A stretch of 34,842 nucleotides of DNA, from contig MFER01000002.1 of NCBI GenBank assembly GCA_001777655.1, forward strand, positions 1 to 34,842, written 5' to 3'. Origin of the DNA: Candidatus Doudnabacteria bacterium RIFCSPHIGHO2_02_FULL_43_13b. Its GTDB lineage: Bacteria > Patescibacteriota > Doudnabacteria > UBA920 > O2-02-FULL-48-8. Below the pieces are notes generated by a model. That model saw nothing but the letters and a program-made list of their open reading frames with translations, ran no database searches and was not told the origin of the DNA. The position numbers were made by a program, and so were the translations under genes. Shown here in pieces: positions 31,155 to 34,842 of this stretch. Position 1 is the stretch's first letter, and each line of letters starts with the position of its first letter.

Positions 31155-32102
31155 TTATTTATCCCAAGCAAATCCACGGCCAAAATGTCCCCATTGAGAA
31201 GTTTGGGCGAATATCGCCTTGTCTAATTTTAACAGCATTTTAATCCCCTTTGGAGTTAAATCATAATTAGTCGGGACTGGCACTATGATACTATCTAGTA
31301 TTATAGTACTCATAACTGGATTAGGTTTGCCAATCGCATAAGCAAGTTTCACCAGCGCTTCTTTAGCGTGATTTTTTTTAATTAAGTCAATCGCTATTTT
31401 CCGAGCCATATAAGCCCCGGACCGATCCACTTTGGTGTAATCTTTCCCAGAAAATGACCCGCCGCCGATTGATACATTCGGACCATAACTGTCCATCGCG
31501 ATTTTCCGACCAGAGATGCCGGAGTCGGCATCGAACCCGCCGATCCGCCACTCTCCGGCCGGGTTGACCAAATATTCTTTAGCTAGCACGAATTGCTTTA
31601 CAAGCTTAAGTAATTCATCTGATTTGGTATTTTGGAATGAAGCCACAACAGTCTGAATTTTCTTCGTCTCGATATCCACTGTTATCTGAACCTTGCCGTC
31701 AACCAGGAATTTTTGATATATGTTTTTACAAAGATTCCTCGCCAGTTCGTATTCGAGCGGCATCAAACTTGGCGTTTCGTGGCAAGCGAATCCGACCATG
31801 ATGCCCTGATCCCCTGCCCCGCCCGCATCAACCCCGTGAGCAATTTCTGGACTTTGGCGGGTCGCAAAAACATTCACTTGAAAATTAGCCCCTACAATTA
31901 AGTGGACTAATTTTTCGATATCAACTTGACCCTTGCTGGTAATTTCACCGCTAACCGTGATGTGACCGTGTCCGCCCATGACCTCAACAGCAACTCTGGA
32001 ATCAGGGTCTTGTTTGAGATATTCATCCAGGATCGAGTCGGCGATAAAATCACAAACTTTATCAGGATGCTTAGGCGTTACAAATTCTGCAGTCTTGATC
32101 AT
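31155..32102 (-). CDS. metK: S-adenosylmethionine synthetase, short form
   Basis: The enzyme makes SAM from Met and ATP. Motifs are intact: HPDKVCDFIADSILD (12-26, ATP site), GAGDQGIMVGFA (about 95-106), DSGISGRKIAMDSYGP, and GGGSFSGKDYTKVDRS (P-loop-like, Met/phosphate site). At 315 residues it is 65-80 shorter than typical bacterial MetK, with the loss apparently in loops between conserved blocks rather than at the ends; HFGRG closes the protein normally. It is the first gene of the metK - DUF456 - nucleotidyltransferase - secD - secF string. A striking palindrome lies 29 nt upstream. Confidence 0.94.
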   Translation of the reverse strand: MIKTAEFVTPKHPDKVCDFIADSILDEYLKQDPDSRVAVEVMGGHGHITVSGEITSKGQVDIEKLVHLIVGANFQVNVFATRQSPEIAHGVDAGGAGDQGIMVGFACHETPSLMPLEYELARNLCKNIYQKFLVDGKVQITVDIETKKIQTVVASFQNTKSDELLKLVKQFVLAKEYLVNPAGEWRIGGFDADSGISGRKIAMDSYGPNVSIGGGSFSGKDYTKVDRSGAYMARKIAIDLIKKNHAKEALVKLAYAIGKPNPVMSTIILDSIIVPVPTNYDLTPKGIKMLLKLDKAIFAQTSQWGHFGRGFAWDK

Positions 32103-32130
32103 TGTTATATTTTAGCAAATATGACGTAAA

Positions 32131-32209
32131 CCAGGAAGTGAAAATTTGATGCCAATTTCGCTACTCGAAATTGGCTAATCGCTGAGCGAATCAAATTTTC
32201 ACTTCCTGG
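32131..32209. repeat. Perfect three-way palindrome upstream of metK
   Basis: A 20-bp perfect inverted repeat (32131-32150 with 32190-32209) encloses a perfect 10-bp hairpin (32151-32160 with 32166-32175, 5-nt loop) and a 4-bp hairpin (32179-32182 with 32186-32189, loop TGA). Only three bases (32176-32178) stay unpaired between the inner hairpins. No U tract follows on either strand, so it is not a plain terminator. Possible roles are a mobile or repetitive palindromic element, a cruciform protein-binding site, or a structured 5' leader of metK. Confidence 0.9.
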
Positions 32210-32249
32210 AAAAAAGAAAACCGAAGCAGTATCGTAAGAAAACTTCGGT
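32209..32249 (-). terminator. Rho-independent terminator of the 32249-32518 gene
   Basis: On the minus strand ACCGAAG (32243-32249) pairs with CTTCGGT (32220-32226), followed by TTTTCTTTTTT. It overlaps the stop codon and directly abuts the palindrome. Confidence 0.75.
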
Positions 32250-32518
32250 CAAATCACGAACAGGATTGGCGCCAGTAGAAGCGCGCCGATGGTGTATCGC
32301 TTACTGCCCGCGATGATTGCGGCGATGACGACGGATGCCCAGGCCAGCCCGGCGCAAAAAACAATCGCCCCACGATTCGGATTTTCAAGCACCCATACGG
32401 GAACGGCCGCCAAGAATGCGCACCACCCTGCCATCAGCAAGGCAATGAATATCCCGGCGCGTTTGTTCGCCTCACCAACGACCAACTGTGGAAAGGCCGG
32501 AAGCTTCAAAAAGGCCAT
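32249..32518 (-). CDS. GC-rich orphan small membrane protein, 89 aa
   Basis: The 89-residue product has about three hydrophobic helices, the last at the C-terminus, after a short N-terminal stretch MAFLKLPAFPQLVV. No family is recognised. I use the ATG at 32518 because a strong AGGAGGTGA (complement of 32521-32529) precedes it; the longer frame from 32566 runs through that site and the promoter. Codon use is GC-rich (GCC, GCG, GGC, ATC) and unlike its neighbours, as in the 21097 gene. It has its own extended -10 promoter and terminator and lies between secA and metK. Confidence 0.75.
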   Translation of the reverse strand: MAFLKLPAFPQLVVGEANKRAGIFIALLMAGWCAFLAAVPVWVLENPNRGAIVFCAGLAWASVVIAAIIAGSKRYTIGALLLAPILFVI

Positions 32519-32542
32519 GTTCACCTCCTCTAACTTTCCTTT

Positions 32543-32551
32543 ATCATAGCA
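32543..32551 (-). promoter_or_regulatory. Extended -10 promoter for the 32518 gene
   Basis: The minus strand reads TGCTATGAT, an extended -10 with a 5/6 core. Transcription should start near 32536, leaving a leader of about 18 nt that contains the AGGAGG site. Confidence 0.6.
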
Positions 32552-32569
32552 CATTTCTTCGTGCACATT

Positions 32570-34842
32570 CTATGCCTTCTGAGTCATTTTTTGCTGATGT
32601 TCTTGCGTATTCAAAAGCCCGCACTTTTTCCATTTCTTGCCGCTGCCGCACGGGCACGGGTCATTGCGACCGATTTCCTTGGAACTTGGATCTTGAAACT
32701 TGGGACTTTGCACTGGTTGCGGAGCGATGTCGACTTTAAAGATCGTATAAACAATATTTCGATTGACGTCGTCAAGCAGGCGCTGAAAAAGCGTAAATCC
32801 TTCGTTTTTAAATTCAATCAATGGATCACGCTGACCATAACCGCGCAGCCTGACAGAGTCGCGCAAATGTTCCATCGTATCCAAATGCTCTTGCCAAAGT
32901 TGGTCAATGGTTCGCAAATAAACAAACTTTTCCAGCTGTCGCATCATGTCTTTCCCCAATTTTTCTTCCTTAGCTTTATACTCTCGTTCTGCTACCTCAA
33001 CGAGATGGTCGATAAACTCTTGCTGATTGTTGATTAGTTTAATATCCTCCGGCCTAATCGGCAGAATTTGCGCGGCGTGTTCATACATATGACGCGGTTC
33101 GAATCTCCCGTCCGCCTCGGCTTCGCCGTAGGCGTGCCGGGCAGGCTCTCCCTCTTCATGCTCTTGGTGCGTCGTCACCATCTGGGTGATTTCTTTGGCC
33201 ACCAGATCCAAAATTTCATCTGACAGCGATTCGCCTCGATCTAAAATTTGTTTGCGTTTACCGTAAATAATCGTCCGTTGTTTGTTCATGACATCATCAT
33301 ATTCCAGGACGTGTTTGCGCATATCAAAATTCAACCCTTCAATCTTTCGCTGCGCGGACTCAATCGATTTAGAAATCAATCCATGCTCAATCGGCTGATC
33401 ATCTGGGATCCCCAGTGTCTGCATCATTTTCCCCACTCGCTCGCCACCGAACAGCCGCATCAAATCATCTTCTAACGATAAGAAAAATTGGGATGAGCCA
33501 GGATCGCCCTGACGACCTGAACGGCCGCGCAGCTGATTGTCGATGCGCCTGGATTCATGTCGTTCCGTGCCCAGCACCACTAAACCTCCCAATTCGATAA
33601 CTTTTTTCTGTTCGTCTAAATCAGCCGGGTTCCCACCCAAAATAATATCAACACCGCGGCCCGCGATGTTCGTAGCAAGTGTCACAGCGCCCAAGCGCCC
33701 GGCCTGCGCGATTATATGCGCTTCGCGTTCATTATTCTTCGCATTCAGAGTTTCGTGCGGCACCCCGGCAGAAGTTAGTAATTGCGACAAATACTCGTTT
33801 TTTTCAATCGAGATCGTGCCGATCAAAATTGGCCGACCGCTGGCATGAAGTTCTTTGATAGTACGGATTAGAGCTTGAAATTTTCCGTCCACGTTTTTTA
33901 ACACCTGATCTGGCGAATCTTGCCGAATCATCGGACGATTGGTTGGGATCGAGACTACTTCTAATTTGTAAATTTTATGAAATTCTTCGGCTTCTGTTTC
34001 CGCGGTCCCGGTCATGCCGGATAATTTTTTATAAAGCCTGAAATAATTTTGAAAAGTGATTGTGGCCAGGGTTTTGCTTTCCTGCTGGACCTTCACTCCT
34101 TCTTTGGCTTCGATGGCTTGATGCAGCCCTTCTGAATATCGCCGCCCGAACATTAATCGCCCGGTAAATTCATCAACGATAACTATTTCTCCTTGACGAA
34201 CGACGTAATGAGTATCTTTTCTAAATAATGCTTTGGCCCGCAGCGCTTGCTCGATGTGATGGATGGTCGAAATCCCTTCTTTGTCGTAAATATTTTGGAC
34301 ATTCAACATCTTTTCCAACTTCTCAATCCCCGCTTCCGTCAGGGTGGCGGCTCGTTTTTTTTCATCAACTTTATAATCAGTTTCGATTTCCAACTTTTCG
34401 ACGAATTTAGAAAATTGATAATATTTATCCGTCGGATCCGTATCCGGGGCGGATATAATCAATGGCGTTCTGGCTTCGTCAATTAGGATTGAATCGACTT
34501 CGTCAACAATCGCGTAAAATAAATCTCTTTGTACCATCTGTTCTTTTTGCCAAACCATATTGTCTCGAAGGTAATCAAACCCGTATTCGTTGTTCGTGCC
34601 ATAAACAATATCGGCTCGGTATGCCATTTGTCGAGTCGTTGTGCGCATATGTTTAACATCCAAAATCAGGCCCTGAACTTGTGATTCAATCTGCTTGATT
34701 TCTTCTGCCTCTGGCTCATAACCCGCATCGTATAAAAATGCCTGCTCGTGTTGGATGGAACCAACCGTTAACCCCAAAAAATTGTAAATTTGACCCATCC
34801 AGGATGCCTGCCAACGGGCCAGGTAATCATTGACTGTGACCA
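32570..34842 (-). CDS. secA: SecA preprotein translocase ATPase (N-terminus cut off by the window)
   Basis: SecA drives proteins through SecYEG with ATP. The gene continues past 34842; the visible part begins within VTVNDYLARWQASWMG, so the Walker A region is outside. Visible motifs include DEVDSILIDEARTPLIIS, FGRRYSEGLHQAIEAKEGV, GMTGTAETEAEEF, ATNIAGRGVDIILGGN and QLRGRSGRQGDPGSSQFFLSLEDDLM. The C-terminal zinc motif CPCGSGKKWKKC is intact. A heptamer array (32678-32712) encodes the linker just before that motif. SecA, SecD and SecF all lie within about 7 kb, though separated by other genes. Confidence 0.97.
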   Translation of the reverse strand, partial: VTVNDYLARWQASWMGQIYNFLGLTVGSIQHEQAFLYDAGYEPEAEEIKQIESQVQGLILDVKHMRTTTRQMAYRADIVYGTNNEYGFDYLRDNMVWQKEQMVQRDLFYAIVDEVDSILIDEARTPLIISAPDTDPTDKYYQFSKFVEKLEIETDYKVDEKKRAATLTEAGIEKLEKMLNVQNIYDKEGISTIHHIEQALRAKALFRKDTHYVVRQGEIVIVDEFTGRLMFGRRYSEGLHQAIEAKEGVKVQQESKTLATITFQNYFRLYKKLSGMTGTAETEAEEFHKIYKLEVVSIPTNRPMIRQDSPDQVLKNVDGKFQALIRTIKELHASGRPILIGTISIEKNEYLSQLLTSAGVPHETLNAKNNEREAHIIAQAGRLGAVTLATNIAGRGVDIILGGNPADLDEQKKVIELGGLVVLGTERHESRRIDNQLRGRSGRQGDPGSSQFFLSLEDDLMRLFGGERVGKMMQTLGIPDDQPIEHGLISKSIESAQRKIEGLNFDMRKHVLEYDDVMNKQRTIIYGKRKQILDRGESLSDEILDLVAKEITQMVTTHQEHEEGEPARHAYGEAEADGRFEPRHMYEHAAQILPIRPEDIKLINNQQEFIDHLVEVAEREYKAKEEKLGKDMMRQLEKFVYLRTIDQLWQEHLDTMEHLRDSVRLRGYGQRDPLIEFKNEGFTLFQRLLDDVNRNIVYTIFKVDIAPQPVQSPKFQDPSSKEIGRNDPCPCGSGKKWKKCGLLNTQEHQQKMTQKA
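32678..32712. repeat. Heptamer tandem array, unit CTTGGAA, within secA linker
   Basis: Five 7-nt units read CTTGGAA, CTTGGAT, CTTGAAA, CTTGGGA and CTTTGCA. They encode the flexible VQSPKFQDPSSKE segment that joins the SecA body to its C-terminal zinc motif. Confidence 0.85.

Noticed and set aside
32131-32209. The metK-proximal palindrome as a simple terminator.
   Set aside because: Neither strand has a T run after the stem, and a separate terminator for the upstream gene lies directly beside it.

Overview
The window reads as a piece of chromosome from a Patescibacteria/CPR-type bacterium. This is an inference from content, not a phylogenetic placement. Supporting signs are dense overlapping gene strings (ATGA and TAATG junctions), very short leaders, few Shine-Dalgarno sites, a MetK of only 315 residues, a lone GlmU-type nucleotidyltransferase domain, and an orphan VirD4/HerA-like ATPase beside a one-TM membrane protein and a sigma-region-4/HARE-HTH protein. 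UGA is used as a normal stop (thpR, def, murI), so there is no sign of the UGA=Gly code. No phage, transposase or CRISPR array is visible.

Layout. 1-2.9 kb (minus): thpR, a WecG/TagA glycosyltransferase and gltX, overlapping. 2.9-4.5 kb (plus): a small unknown gene, def and fmt, also overlapping. 4.5-9.5 kb (minus): short-chain dehydrogenase, membrane-anchored glucose/sorbosone-dehydrogenase-like protein, a 5'-truncated metallo-beta-lactamase remnant, murI, pterin-carbinolamine dehydratase, a PEBP/YbhB protein, a 54-residue Cys-rich protein and a SIMPL-domain protein. 9.5-17.8 kb (minus): tRNA-Gln(CTG) lying 6 nt before a six-gene string, GT4 - GT20 (trehalose-6-phosphate-synthase-like) - GT4 - Ca-type P-ATPase - small membrane protein - GT39-like membrane glycosyltransferase. 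17.87-18.2 kb (plus): a structured RNA of unknown family with its own promoter and terminator. 18.2-21.5 kb: a DPM1-like GT2 (minus), a K+-independent-type proton pyrophosphatase (plus) and a GC-rich orphan gene (plus). 21.5-27.6 kb (minus): one transcription unit from a good TTGACA-17-TATACT promoter, holding the sigma4/HARE-HTH protein, membrane protein, VirD4/HerA-like ATPase, GlmU-N-like nucleotidyltransferase and mnmA. 27.7-27.9 kb (plus): a leaderless zinc-ribbon gene. 27.9-32.1 kb (minus): metK, DUF456, a RfaE2/TagD-type nucleotidyltransferase, secD and secF. 32.1-34.84 kb (minus): a perfect three-way palindrome, a GC-rich orphan membrane gene, and secA cut by the window edge.

How the genes work together. 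Much of the window is core function: translation (gltX, def, fmt, mnmA, tRNA-Gln), protein export (secA, secD, secF), wall precursor supply (murI, GlmU-N-like) and SAM synthesis (metK). Surface-sugar enzymes (WecG, two GT4, GT20, GT2, GT39-like) are the main accessory theme, with energy and ion transport by the pyrophosphatase and the P-type ATPase.

The least expected signal is a set of six short tandem arrays with an exact 7-nt period, in gltX, fmt, the SDR/sugar-dehydrogenase junction, mnmA (twice) and secA. Each array has its own unit sequence, apart from the two in mnmA, which share one. Five lie inside essential-type genes without breaking the reading frame.
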